From NCBI RefSeq assembly GCF_025639805.1, contig NZ_CP106735.1, positions 1,366,001 to 1,430,000 on the forward strand: a stretch of DNA of 64,000 nt, written 5' to 3'. How positions within the stretch are numbered: the stretch's first letter is position 1; every line of letters begins with the position of its first letter. Under the pieces are notes generated by a model, which worked only from the letters and a program-made list of their open reading frames with translations, was not told where the DNA came from and did not search any database. The translations under genes were made by a program, and so were the position numbers. Source of the DNA: Reichenbachiella carrageenanivorans (lineage in GTDB: Bacteria > Bacteroidota > Bacteroidia > Cytophagales > Cyclobacteriaceae). This document shows, piece by piece, positions 27,378 through 36,545 of this stretch.

Positions 27378-28211
27378 ATGACATTTACAAAAATTACATT
27401 TCAAACCAACCGTGAATTTGCTGATATTCTCACTGCCGAACTTGGCGAGATGGGGTTTGACACTTTCGAAGAGACAGATCAAGGCGTGGATGCTTATATT
27501 TTGACTGAGCGTTTTTCAGAAAGTGATCTGAGAGAGATGGTGGATCGCTACCTGCCCATAGCACAGATCGAATACAAGATAGAAACCATAGAAAAGCAAA
27601 ACTGGAATGAAGAGTGGGAGAAAAACTACGACCCTATTGCTGTGGATACACGGTGCAGGGTACGAGCCACTTTTCACGAGCCAGATGATGCTTATGATCA
27701 TGAGATAGTGATTACGCCCAAAATGTCTTTTGGCACGGGGCATCATGCCACTACTCAAGGCATGCTGGAGCTACAGCTCGATGGAGATTTTGAAGGCAAG
27801 ACAGTGCTAGACGTAGGATCTGGTACGGGTATATTGGCGATCATGGCGGCCAAACTGGGCGCAGCGTATGTGGAAGCCACAGATATAGACCAGTGGTGTG
27901 TAGAAAACGGCTTGGAGAATTTTGCCCTCAATGGGCTAAATGAGGTGGTCTATCATAAAGGTGCGATCGAAGTGCTCACACTCAATAAAACGAGCTACGA
28001 CGTGGTGATAGCCAACATCAACAAGAACGTGCTGCTGGATGAAATGCCACATTATGCAATCCTTTTAGAAAAAGGAGCCAAGTTGTATTTGAGTGGCTTT
28101 TATGAAGAAGATATCCCTGATATAAAAAAGAGTACCGACTCATATGGTCTTTTGCTAGAAAAGTCAGTAATAAAAGATAACTGGACGGCGTTGATGTTCA
28201 GTAAATACTGA
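27378..28211 (+). CDS. prmA: Ribosomal protein L11 methyltransferase PrmA
   Basis: PrmA trimethylates ribosomal protein L11 with SAM. The 277 residues have an N-terminal substrate-recognition domain, the PrmA-typical NWNEEWEKNYDP, MSFGTGHHATT, and SAM motif I DVGSGTGILAIMAAKLGA, followed by IANINKN (motif IV, normally NI.AN). The start directly abuts the stop of the DUF6150-like gene. Confidence 0.96.
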   Translation: MTFTKITFQTNREFADILTAELGEMGFDTFEETDQGVDAYILTERFSESDLREMVDRYLPIAQIEYKIETIEKQNWNEEWEKNYDPIAVDTRCRVRATFHEPDDAYDHEIVITPKMSFGTGHHATTQGMLELQLDGDFEGKTVLDVGSGTGILAIMAAKLGAAYVEATDIDQWCVENGLENFALNGLNEVVYHKGAIEVLTLNKTSYDVVIANINKNVLLDEMPHYAILLEKGAKLYLSGFYEEDIPDIKKSTDSYGLLLEKSVIKDNWTALMFSKY

Positions 28212-28274
28212 TAAAGCGCATAGCATATCACAATCGGTTTACTATCTTTAGCAGTTGATTCAGAATAGCATTGC

Positions 28275-31200
28275 ATGGTCTGGCATAGACGTATATACCT
28301 TCTTCTTTTTTTCACTCTTTCGGCAAGTTTAACTCAAGCCCAATACTTCAGGTTTTCTCACGAACCCGATCAATTCGTGGAGGATGCGGTGAAGAATTTG
28401 AATGCTATAGATACCGAATCGGCCAAGAAAGTCGCTTACGATTTTAGAAATGCTTGGAGGGCTAATTTTAACGATGAACAGAAAGCTTCCGTTATTGAGC
28501 TGTGTCGCAAGATGGAAGATCGGCGGTTTAGCACACGCCCTTATTACGAATACTTTTTTAGCCTCATCACTTACGCCATTACGCAAGAAGGTGCCAAATC
28601 TGATGAAATATCAAATACCCTAGACGTTTGTCATTATGCTGTAGATCATTACACCAAGTATGAGGTAGAGGATTTTTATAAAACACTAACTTTCTTTTTT
28701 GCCAGAGGTGCGCTGTACCATACGCATTACAATAAGCTCTCGACCAAAGGAGGTTCCTATAAGGTAGAGCTCCTTGCCGAGACTTTGCCCGTAGTAGATA
28801 CAGAAGAGGGCGAAGAAGTAGTGGAGGATGACGGGTACATTACAGAAGATGAAATCCCTACAGAAGTAGTAGAAGAATCTACCAGCTCAGATGATTGGGG
28901 ATCGGACGATGGTTGGGGTAGCGACGATGGCTGGGGTTCGGATGATGGCTGGGGTAGTGACGATAGTTGGGGCAACAATAGTAGTTCCGATGATTTTTAT
29001 GCAGAGGAAGAGGAAACAGTAGTAGAAGATAAGCCTACAGTGCTACAACGCCAGACTTTTTCATTGGAAAAAATAGACCTCGTGGCTGAAATGAAAGCCA
29101 ATGATATAGACCCTGTATTAGCGGGGCCAGTACTGCAGCTTACAGGTATTGATTTCAAAATAGCCACCCCATACGATACGCTTTCGATTACCAATGCTTC
29201 AGGCACATTTTTGATTAAAGAGCAGGTTTTTGTAGGTACTTCTGGAGAACTCGATTGGCCAGATGACTTACGAGGAACCGATGGAGCGGTGGTCTTATTA
29301 GAAGGATATTCTTTCAACGTACGTAAGCCTGTTTTGAAAACGTCAAGGGCAAAATTGAAATATACGGGCTTGTTTGAAGGTGAAATACCTGGTGCTTTTT
29401 ATTTCAAAAGTGGCAAGCGTCTTCCTCATGAAGAAAAAATGTATCCACAGTTTATATCGCATCATTCAACGCATGCACTGAGTTTACCAGGAGAGCGACT
29501 CAAATACCTTGGAGGGTATGCTATCAAAGGCGCTAGAAAATATGGGACATCTGTATCCAAAGTGCCATCTACAGTAGAAGTGACAGATGGCAATGGGCGA
29601 TCATTTGTAGCCAAGGCAGTAGAGTATTCATTTGTAGATTCTTTGATTTTATCTAATCAAGCTGGGTTTGTATTGCATCACGGCAATGATTCAATCTACC
29701 ATCATGCTGTACGCTTTTCTTATGATCAGGGCAGTGCTCAGCTTACGCTTTTGAAAGACAAGGGGGCTTATAAGAATACTTACTACTTTTCTTCCTTTTT
29801 TAAATTGGAGTTTAAGGCCGATATGCTCAAGTGGAATTTAAAGGCCGACAGTATTGATATTTCTATATTGAATGCCAAAAACAGAGTGCCTGCACTTTTC
29901 GAATCAGAAGAATATTTTAATCCGCTGAGGTATAAAAAAATGACGGGCTTGTTTGAGTTTCATCCAGTCAGAGCAGTAGTAGAGTTTGCCCGGTTGGTGC
30001 AAAGCCCTGAATACAACCTGATGGAGATGCAGGAACACTTTAAAATCAAACCAGGACTGGCTTTGCCTGCAATGGAGTTTTTGAAGCAAAACAACTATAT
30101 ACTATTCGACGAAGAAAATCTCCAAATCACGGTGCTTCGTAAAGCTTTTCACTATGTGATGGCCTATACCAAACAAAAAGATTTTGACAACATTCTCATT
30201 TCTTCGTTGAACCCAAATGGCCCAAACGCCTCACTTAATTTTGAAACAGGGGAGATGGAGGTTCGGGGCGTGACTCGTATCGTGGTCACACCAGATCAAG
30301 ATGTGCGAATTACCCCAGACTCGAGTAGAATCACACTACTCGAAGACAAAAACATAAGGTTTAGCGGAGGGGTTAATGCAGGTGATTTTCAATATCGTGG
30401 ACGAAAATTTTTCTTCAATTACGATGAATATTTGATCCAAATGCCAGAAATCGATTCTATTAGAATTCAGGTAGACTTTCACGAAGGGGGCGAAGTACAC
30501 AAGACCTCATTGAGCAACCACCTGACACAGACCTCTGGTACGCTGTACATCAATCATCCTAAAAACAAGGCAGGGGTGCGTAGATATGCTCAATATCCAT
30601 ATTTTGTCTCAGATTCGGAGGCCATTGTTTATTTCGACGGGCCAGATGTATTGAATGGTGCTTACGACAAGTCGGTATATTTTGTCGTTCCGCCTTTTGA
30701 AATGGACAGTATCAACCGAGAAGATGCCGCAGGTATAGCATTCAAAGGTACGTTTCATTCAGGGGGAATCATTCCGCCTATAGAGCAGGACTTGATCATT
30801 ATGCCTGACCGTTCGCTAGGGTTTGAGCACGTGATACCACCAGGAGGCTATCCGCTCTATGAAGGAGAAGGAGTGCTCTACGATAGCATATCGTTGAATA
30901 GTGATGGGTTGAGAGCTGATGGGCGAATCGATTACAGAACGACTACAGTGATCTCTGATGATTTTATTTTCTACCCAGATTCGGTCTCTGCAGTAGGGCA
31001 AGAAGGGGTGATCAAAGAAGGACAAATGGATGCTGCTTCTTACCCAGAAGCGGTATTGGCCAACTACAAAATGCTCTGGAAGCCACTCAAAGACAGTATG
31101 TATATCGCCAACAGAGAAGAGCCTTTTCAGTTTTATAATTCTACGGCATCGCTCGACGGTAAGGCCAATATTACTGCTGCAGGAGTATATGGATCAGGTA

Positions 31201-33227
31201 CGATGCTTTCGAGAGGATCCAAATCTGTGTCAAGTGAATTTCATTTTAGTCAGTATGAATACTCTGGTAGGCATGCGGATTTTGAAATCTTGACAGACAA
31301 CCCTGACAAACCTGCCATGAAAGGAGATGACGTGTCGCTCGACTTTAACCTACTGGATAATATTGCTTCAGTGAGACCAGAGGAAGAGGGAGTTGCAGCC
31401 ATTAGTTTTCCGTATGCTCAGATGAAAACCTCAATTACGGAGGCCACTTGGTATCTCGATTCAGATCGAGTGGCGATGACAAAACCTGATGCAGTCGATA
31501 TTTCTTCGTCATATTTTTATACTACCCGAGAAGAGTTGGATTCTTTGGCTTTCAATGCGACCAACGCTATCTACGACATCAATTCATATGAACTCAATGT
31601 TCAGGGAATCCCTTATATCAAAGTAGCCGATGCAGAGGTTATTCCAGACAACAATGAAACAACCATTTATGAAAATGCCGTCTTGAGACCATTCGAAAAC
31701 GCCAAATTGAAAATTGACACCCTCAACGGCTATCATAATTTGTTTGACGGAAACATTACCGTGATCTCAAGTAAGAAATTTGAAGGGTATGCCACGTATG
31801 AGTTGGTAAATTCGGCACAAGATACATTTGCAATCAAATTTGATAGCTTCGAATTGCAAGGCTTCCAAGTAGGGAAAAATAAATACGACAGTATGACGGT
31901 ATCAGGAGGTACGGTGTTAGAATCTCAAAAGCTGCAACCTTCTCCAGGGTTCTTCTTTGCGGGAGACGTCACGATGTATGCCGATCGAAAAAACCTAAAA
32001 ATGGATGGTCAGGTGAAGCCTAATATTAAAAGTCTTGGCTCGTTCGATTATTGGATTAATTATTCGGTACCCGAAGGACAAGATGAGGTAGTCATAGATA
32101 TAGATACTGCCACTACGACTACAGGTCAGCCCGTAGTAGCGGGGCTGTTGTACAACAGTGTAACCTATGATTTGTACATGGCCTATGTTCAGGATAAAAT
32201 CCGTGACGCCGATGAATATATTTTTAAAGCAGGTGGGCTTCTTACTTATAACGATTCATTGTCAGAATTCAGAATAGAAGATCTTTCTAAGACAGAAAAC
32301 CACACCTATGCTGGTCGTAGTTTTATATACAATGACAACACGGGTCAATTGCTGTTTGAAGGACCTTTGGACTTAATTAAAAACAAACCAGAGTTTTCGA
32401 TGGAGACCACAGCTTTAGGTTTTGCTAAGCCAGATTCTAATACTTATTTCATGGATGCTATGATTGGGTTCCAGATGAAACTACACCCCACTGTGATTAA
32501 TGCTATGACGGCCAACATCACCGATGTAGTGGCGCAGATAGGGCCAGAGCCTGCACATGGCAACAACATCGAGGTGATGTATAAGCTGGCAGATATGATC
32601 GGCGATGAAGAAACTAAAGATTATGAAAATCAATCCATGAATGAATACACGGCTATGGTGGAAAGTTCGTCTAAGTTGATTAAAACATTATTTATTTCCA
32701 ATGTGAATTTGTCTTGGTCGCACAAACATCGAGCGTTTTATAATACATCGAAGCTGGGGCTGTCTCATATTTTGGAAACAGACATCAATGCTCTTTCAGA
32801 TGGTTTTATGGAAATCAAAAAGTCAGATACAGGCGATGATATCGTACACTTGTTTCTGCAAATTGCTCCATCTACTTGGTACTTTTTTAGTTATGAAGAA
32901 GGGCGTTTGCTGATGTTCTCTTCTAATGCTGATTTTAACAACTTTGTAGCGGAGAATTCGACCATCAGTAGCACGGGACTAGGGGAGTATACTACTGTTC
33001 TTGGCGATGAGTTTGAGGTGTTGAAGTTTGTTAATGATTTCCGTAATAGATATTATGGCATCAATGAAGCTTACAACCTAGAGTATCCTGAGGAGACACA
33101 CCTAGAAGAAGATATCTATCAGACCATCGAGGAAGTAACGGATACCCCAGAAGAGGAAATACAACCTAAAGAGGAAGACTACAATACGTTTGAAGAATTA
33201 GAAGAAGATGAGGACGACGGGTTCTAA
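28275..33227 (+). CDS. Very large secreted protein with DDGWGS repeats, unknown function
   Basis: The 1650-residue protein has a signal peptide (LLLFFTLSASLTQA, cleavage before QYF). The order seen is: an alpha-helical N-terminal part (about 20-170), an acidic linker with five DD(G)WGS-type repeats (206-234), then about 1350 residues of mixed beta-rich sequence, and an extremely acidic tail (EELEEDEDDGF). No TonB box, sorting domain or known enzyme motif is recognised. It lies 63 bases after prmA and may be cotranscribed. Surface or periplasmic location is inferred from the signal peptide only. Confidence 0.75.
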   Translation: MVWHRRIYLLLFFTLSASLTQAQYFRFSHEPDQFVEDAVKNLNAIDTESAKKVAYDFRNAWRANFNDEQKASVIELCRKMEDRRFSTRPYYEYFFSLITYAITQEGAKSDEISNTLDVCHYAVDHYTKYEVEDFYKTLTFFFARGALYHTHYNKLSTKGGSYKVELLAETLPVVDTEEGEEVVEDDGYITEDEIPTEVVEESTSSDDWGSDDGWGSDDGWGSDDGWGSDDSWGNNSSSDDFYAEEEETVVEDKPTVLQRQTFSLEKIDLVAEMKANDIDPVLAGPVLQLTGIDFKIATPYDTLSITNASGTFLIKEQVFVGTSGELDWPDDLRGTDGAVVLLEGYSFNVRKPVLKTSRAKLKYTGLFEGEIPGAFYFKSGKRLPHEEKMYPQFISHHSTHALSLPGERLKYLGGYAIKGARKYGTSVSKVPSTVEVTDGNGRSFVAKAVEYSFVDSLILSNQAGFVLHHGNDSIYHHAVRFSYDQGSAQLTLLKDKGAYKNTYYFSSFFKLEFKADMLKWNLKADSIDISILNAKNRVPALFESEEYFNPLRYKKMTGLFEFHPVRAVVEFARLVQSPEYNLMEMQEHFKIKPGLALPAMEFLKQNNYILFDEENLQITVLRKAFHYVMAYTKQKDFDNILISSLNPNGPNASLNFETGEMEVRGVTRIVVTPDQDVRITPDSSRITLLEDKNIRFSGGVNAGDFQYRGRKFFFNYDEYLIQMPEIDSIRIQVDFHEGGEVHKTSLSNHLTQTSGTLYINHPKNKAGVRRYAQYPYFVSDSEAIVYFDGPDVLNGAYDKSVYFVVPPFEMDSINREDAAGIAFKGTFHSGGIIPPIEQDLIIMPDRSLGFEHVIPPGGYPLYEGEGVLYDSISLNSDGLRADGRIDYRTTTVISDDFIFYPDSVSAVGQEGVIKEGQMDAASYPEAVLANYKMLWKPLKDSMYIANREEPFQFYNSTASLDGKANITAAGVYGSGTMLSRGSKSVSSEFHFSQYEYSGRHADFEILTDNPDKPAMKGDDVSLDFNLLDNIASVRPEEEGVAAISFPYAQMKTSITEATWYLDSDRVAMTKPDAVDISSSYFYTTREELDSLAFNATNAIYDINSYELNVQGIPYIKVADAEVIPDNNETTIYENAVLRPFENAKLKIDTLNGYHNLFDGNITVISSKKFEGYATYELVNSAQDTFAIKFDSFELQGFQVGKNKYDSMTVSGGTVLESQKLQPSPGFFFAGDVTMYADRKNLKMDGQVKPNIKSLGSFDYWINYSVPEGQDEVVIDIDTATTTTGQPVVAGLLYNSVTYDLYMAYVQDKIRDADEYIFKAGGLLTYNDSLSEFRIEDLSKTENHTYAGRSFIYNDNTGQLLFEGPLDLIKNKPEFSMETTALGFAKPDSNTYFMDAMIGFQMKLHPTVINAMTANITDVVAQIGPEPAHGNNIEVMYKLADMIGDEETKDYENQSMNEYTAMVESSSKLIKTLFISNVNLSWSHKHRAFYNTSKLGLSHILETDINALSDGFMEIKKSDTGDDIVHLFLQIAPSTWYFFSYEEGRLLMFSSNADFNNFVAENSTISSTGLGEYTTVLGDEFEVLKFVNDFRNRYYGINEAYNLEYPEETHLEEDIYQTIEEVTDTPEEEIQPKEEDYNTFEELEEDEDDGF
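28890..28976 (+). repeat. In-gene 18-bp tandem repeat (DDGWGS)
   Basis: Five units of GAYGATGGYTGGGGT-type sequence, the first three bases short, run in frame from 28890 to 28976. They encode DDWGS, DDGWGS x3 and DDSWGN. Synonymous differences between units (TCG, AGC, AGT) indicate an older duplication held by protein-level selection. Confidence 0.9.
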
Positions 33228-33228
33228 A

Positions 33229-33253
33229 AAAGCAAAGTCTTAAACTTTGCTTT
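33229..33253 (-). terminator. Terminator spanning the EF-hand gene stop
   Basis: AAAGCAAAGT (33229-33238) pairs with ACTTTGCTTT (33244-33253). On the minus strand the hairpin is followed by six T. The stop codon of the EF-hand gene (33242-33240) lies in the loop. Confidence 0.75.
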
Positions 33254-33797
33254 CTTCCCAGCCTCCAAATAACCAGTTGCCTGCAGCGTTAGGGTTGTCA
33301 CTGCGCATAAACTGATCCACTGATTTGATCAATTCCTCAGCAGACAAGCGACCGTCCTGATTGGTATCCAAATTTCTAAATGCCTTAGGGGCAAATCGCA
33401 CTTCTATTCTCATACCAATGAAAAGGTCGATATACTCCGTTTGTGAAATATAGCCGTCATCGTTGATGTCAAATAACTTGAAGAGAGTTGTTACGAAATT
33501 GTGTAGGTATTTTTTGTATGAGTCAAGGTTTTTAGGGTCGAGAAGCACGGTCATAAACTGCAACCATTGTTGCTGTGTGCCCTGCTCATTCTCCACATAT
33601 GGTACTAATTTGTTCCAGATGCCTTTGGTCATACCCATGATTACTTCGTAGTCTGGGGTATCGAGATCGATGTCTCGAATGATGGCCAAGTTTTCGCCTA
33701 TAGCTTCGAAATCGTCAGATTCGATAGATCCATTTTTATCAAAATCGAGGATGTTGAAAAAATGAGAAAGCTTCTTAATTTGTAGTGGTGTCAGCAT
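33240..33797 (-). CDS. EF-hand calcium-binding protein (calerythrin-like)
   Basis: The 185-residue cytoplasmic protein has three canonical EF-hand loops: Asp18-Asp29 (DFDKNGSIESDD), Asp110-Glu121 (DINDDGYISQTE) and Asp144-Glu155 (DTNQDGRLSAEE). A degenerate helical pair lies between the first and second. Order and length match bacterial calerythrins and sarcoplasmic calcium-binding proteins, which act as calcium buffers or sensors. It starts 12 bases after the stop of the thioredoxin-fold gene and probably shares its transcript. Confidence 0.9.
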   Translation of the reverse strand: MLTPLQIKKLSHFFNILDFDKNGSIESDDFEAIGENLAIIRDIDLDTPDYEVIMGMTKGIWNKLVPYVENEQGTQQQWLQFMTVLLDPKNLDSYKKYLHNFVTTLFKLFDINDDGYISQTEYIDLFIGMRIEVRFAPKAFRNLDTNQDGRLSAEELIKSVDQFMRSDNPNAAGNWLFGGWEESKV

Positions 33798-33809
33798 AAT
33801 GTATCAAAC

Positions 33810-34412
33810 TTATAAATTCTGTAAGATTTTACCTACGGTTGCCCTCTTCTTATAATCTGGATCGAAGAAAGCGTATAATATTTTTTTGTTTTGGCCGATG
33901 ATATAGGTGGCAGGCACGGGAAGATTTGGTCCGTTGTCGCCATTGGTCACGGCTAGATCTATACCCCAGTTATTATATTTTTCCAAGATAGCTTCTTCGA
34001 GTTTGAATGCTACATGGTAGGTATTCATGATGGCCAGGTCTTGGTCGTATAGGATTTTGAACGAAGCACCTGTTTTGTCTACTGTCTTTTGAACACTCTC
34101 CGGTTGCTCTGGAGTGACGGCTACTACGATACCTCCTTTTTCGGTAATGAAGTTGAGAGAGTCCTCCATTTGCGACAATTGTTTGTTGCAATGTGGACAC
34201 CAAAACCCCCTATAAAACATCAAAACTACAGGGCCTTTTTTCAGGGCCTCGTATAGTTCGAAAGTTTCTCCATTCTGATCTACGCTTTTGAAGTTTAGCG
34301 CTTTATCACCTGGGTTGAGTTGAAATGGTGCTTCTTGAGCCAGACTATGTTGCGACCACAGCGCCACAAACAAAAACAGTATCCATCCAAACTTTACTCC
34401 TGTACTTTTCAT
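33810..34412 (-). CDS. Exported peroxiredoxin/thioredoxin-fold protein
   Basis: From ATG 34412 there are 200 residues with a signal peptide (WILFLFVALWSQHSLAQ). The redoxin domain has FYRGFWCPHCNKQL; the CPHC pair is DsbA-like, while the surrounding sequence and AVTPEQPESVQKTV are of the AhpC/TSA (Prx) type. It is likely a periplasmic peroxidase or thiol oxidoreductase. An upstream extension to 34460 is open but would put 16 residues in front of the signal peptide. Confidence 0.85.
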   Translation of the reverse strand: MKSTGVKFGWILFLFVALWSQHSLAQEAPFQLNPGDKALNFKSVDQNGETFELYEALKKGPVVLMFYRGFWCPHCNKQLSQMEDSLNFITEKGGIVVAVTPEQPESVQKTVDKTGASFKILYDQDLAIMNTYHVAFKLEEAILEKYNNWGIDLAVTNGDNGPNLPVPATYIIGQNKKILYAFFDPDYKKRATVGKILQNL

Positions 34413-34509
34413 AGTTTTTATATTTAGGCTAATATAGCGGTTAATGCCATTCATAAACAAATTTACTAGTCAAATGAAGTGCCAAAAGAGAGCTTTATAA
34501 AGTAGGGAT

Positions 34510-35637
34510 TTATTGTACTTTCAAGATATCTTTCATGTGAAAGATGAAATTTTTTAAGGCCTGTTCCCAAGTGAGATCGGCATCCCATCTCGATCCAAGG
34601 TACACATCTTTGGTATAGACATGCTTGACGTAGTATTTGTAGACGACAGCATCTACTGGTAAAGTATTGAGTGCGCTGCTTGCTTGGATCGTAACATAGT
34701 CGGTCTCGTAGGGATCGGTATCAAAGTTGAGTATTTGCTTTACGGTTTTGCCAGTGCCATGTATAGTAAGCAAGGAAAATTGATAGCCAGCATTGTATAT
34801 ATCATCGTCGTTCGAACTATCGAATAGCACATAGTCTAGCGGATAGTCTTTCATGATCTCGATGAGTCTTTCATTTTTTCGATCTACTTCGAGATTGTAA
34901 GCAGCGATTTTTTGGCGTGTAGCGGCGTCAAGTGCCGCACTGTCTTCCATTATATATTTTTGAAATTTGGGGACGACGAGCTTGTCTACTTTCAGGTCTA
35001 GTGCATAGGTAGGAATGCGTCTTCCTTTGATGATCTGGGTGTCGTTAAAAAATTCTGGAATGTCTAGGATTAGGTAATTTTCCAGTTCCATTTCGGCGCG
35101 GTACACGTCCTTGCGCATTTCAGAGAGAATCACATCGAGTACAGGGCCTTCGGTTTGCCAGGCTTTTTGTTTTTCAGAAATAAAAGTTGGAGCATCGTTA
35201 TACGCACTTAAAGTGATTTTAAACGACTCTACTCCTGCTTCGTTTTTGGGTGATTGTTCGAGTACGATGATGTATTTGATTTCTCGCTCAGTCATTTCCC
35301 TAGCAAAGGATTCGCTTACATCAGGACTGGCAAATACGTCGTCGAGGTAGTAGTAGGCTACAGCATCTATTTTCATTTGCCTGAAAGCATTGTGCACTTT
35401 GGCCGAGAGGCCTTTCCAATCTTCTCGAACGTTTGGATCTTTTTGACTTCGAGGTACAGATACGAATACGACTGATTTTCTAGATAGCAGATACTTTGGC
35501 AAGTGTGGCTGAATATCCAGGTTTTTCATATCTAGCCACTGGGTACCAGAGGGTTGTGCAAGCAAAGTGGTGGAGCTTTCTGCTAGGGCGAAAACAATAA
35601 GAAGAGAGACGATAAGTGCTTGGATGTGCGTACGCAA
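34510..35637 (-). CDS. Secreted protein of unknown function
   Basis: The mature protein of about 350 residues is alpha/beta with no recognised motif. It contains a passage on FVSVPRSQKDPNVREDWKGL and a basic, aromatic C-terminus. A clear signal peptide (LIVSLLIVFALAESSTTLLAQ) is preceded by no ATG. TTG at 35637 gives a normal signal peptide. GTG at 35706 is open but would overlap the likely tag promoter. It precedes the thioredoxin-fold gene (98-base gap) on the same strand. Confidence 0.65.
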   Translation of the reverse strand: MRTHIQALIVSLLIVFALAESSTTLLAQPSGTQWLDMKNLDIQPHLPKYLLSRKSVVFVSVPRSQKDPNVREDWKGLSAKVHNAFRQMKIDAVAYYYLDDVFASPDVSESFAREMTEREIKYIIVLEQSPKNEAGVESFKITLSAYNDAPTFISEKQKAWQTEGPVLDVILSEMRKDVYRAEMELENYLILDIPEFFNDTQIIKGRRIPTYALDLKVDKLVVPKFQKYIMEDSAALDAATRQKIAAYNLEVDRKNERLIEIMKDYPLDYVLFDSSNDDDIYNAGYQFSLLTIHGTGKTVKQILNFDTDPYETDYVTIQASSALNTLPVDAVVYKYYVKHVYTKDVYLGSRWDADLTWEQALKNFIFHMKDILKVQ

Positions 35638-35736
35638 AGAGAAAAATTTTAATTCGGTTATTGATAAAATCAACGCTGAAAAATAGCCAAATTGATGCAC
35701 TTCCACGTATTTTTATTTGAAATAATCTATAGCCGT

Positions 35737-36309
35737 ATGAACAAGCATAAATGTGAATGGGCACTAGGCCATTTTGATGCCTACGAAAATTATCACGATC
35801 AGGAATGGGGAGTGCCGTGTCACGATGACAAAATTCATTTCGAATTTTTGATTCTCGAAAGTGCACAAGCGGGACTGAGCTGGAGTACGGTACTCAAAAA
35901 AAGAGCAGGGTATCAGCTGGCTTTTGCCAATTTTGAGGTGAATCAAGTAGCCCAATTTGATGAGTCTCAAATAGCGACTTTAATGATTAATCCTGCAATC
36001 ATTCGCAATGAACAAAAGATACGAGCAGCAGTCAACAATGCCCAACGTTTTTTGGAAGTACAGCAAGAGTTTAGTTCGTTTTCAAAATACATTTGGTCAT
36101 TTGTGGGCGATCAGCCGATCGTGGGTCATTGGGCTACTAAGCAAGATGTACCTGCTACTACTGCCGAATCGGATGCTCTGAGCAAAGACTTAAAAAAAAG
36201 AGGGTTCAAATTTGTAGGTAGCACGACCATATATGCCCATATGCAAGCCACGGGATTGGTCAATGATCACACCACGGACTGTTATAGATATCAGGAACTT
36301 TTGAGATGA
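35737..36309 (+). CDS. tag: DNA-3-methyladenine glycosylase I (Tag)
   Basis: Tag excises 3-methyladenine from alkylated DNA. From ATG 35737 there are 190 residues, the family length. It has HKCEW near the N-terminus, YHDQEWGVP, LESAQAGLSW, and the C-terminal HTTDCYRY, which supplies His and Cys of the structural zinc site. A longer frame from 35692 lacks support. It is divergent from the secreted protein gene. Confidence 0.96.
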   Translation: MNKHKCEWALGHFDAYENYHDQEWGVPCHDDKIHFEFLILESAQAGLSWSTVLKKRAGYQLAFANFEVNQVAQFDESQIATLMINPAIIRNEQKIRAAVNNAQRFLEVQQEFSSFSKYIWSFVGDQPIVGHWATKQDVPATTAESDALSKDLKKRGFKFVGSTTIYAHMQATGLVNDHTTDCYRYQELLR

Positions 36310-36330
36310 GTGGATTCTTATTTATCTTCG
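36301..36330 (+). promoter_or_regulatory. Promoter of the 43-aa microprotein gene
   Basis: TTG (36301-36303) is followed after 19 bases by TATCTTCG (36323-36330), seven of eight matches to TAnnTTTG. It overlaps the last bases of tag and lies 27 bases before the ATG. Confidence 0.5.
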
Positions 36331-36357
36331 CTGTGTTAATTAAAAAGAACTAAGATT

Positions 36358-36489
36358 ATGTTTAATCCAGCAGTTACTTCAGGAGTAGATTTATTTGTAA
36401 ATATTGTAATCGTTTTGGCCAGTTTTGGTGCGGCGGTTTCTTTGATCGACTTCAGAAATACCAACAAGAAAAAAGAAGAAGAGGCTTAA
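36358..36489 (+). CDS. 43-aa single-pass membrane microprotein
   Basis: A short ORF runs from ATG 36358 to TAA 36487-36489. It encodes MFNPAVTSGVDLFVN, a hydrophobic helix (IVIVLASFGAAVSLI, about 16-30), and a basic-then-acidic tail DFRNTNKKKEEEA. It has its own promoter-like sequence and a strong terminator 29 bases after the stop, so it is a complete transcription unit. The predicted topology is one inner-membrane helix with the charged tail in the cytoplasm. The function is unknown. Confidence 0.65.
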   Translation: MFNPAVTSGVDLFVNIVIVLASFGAAVSLIDFRNTNKKKEEEA

Positions 36490-36517
36490 TTTTTAGACGC
36501 GTCTTTTACAAAATATT

Positions 36518-36543
36518 AAATCCCGCTTTTGGCGGGATTTTTA
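36518..36543. terminator. Bidirectional terminator between the microprotein and the GAF gene
   Basis: AAATCCCGC (36518-36526) pairs with GCGGGATTT (36532-36540) around TTTTG and is followed by TT. The reverse strand tail is TTTAATATTTTG. It serves both converging genes. Confidence 0.85.
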
Positions 36544-36545
36544 GG

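Noticed and set aside
28890..28976. Possible CRISPR-like repeats
   Set aside because: The 18-bp units lie in frame inside a long gene, with no spacers; they are a coding tandem repeat.
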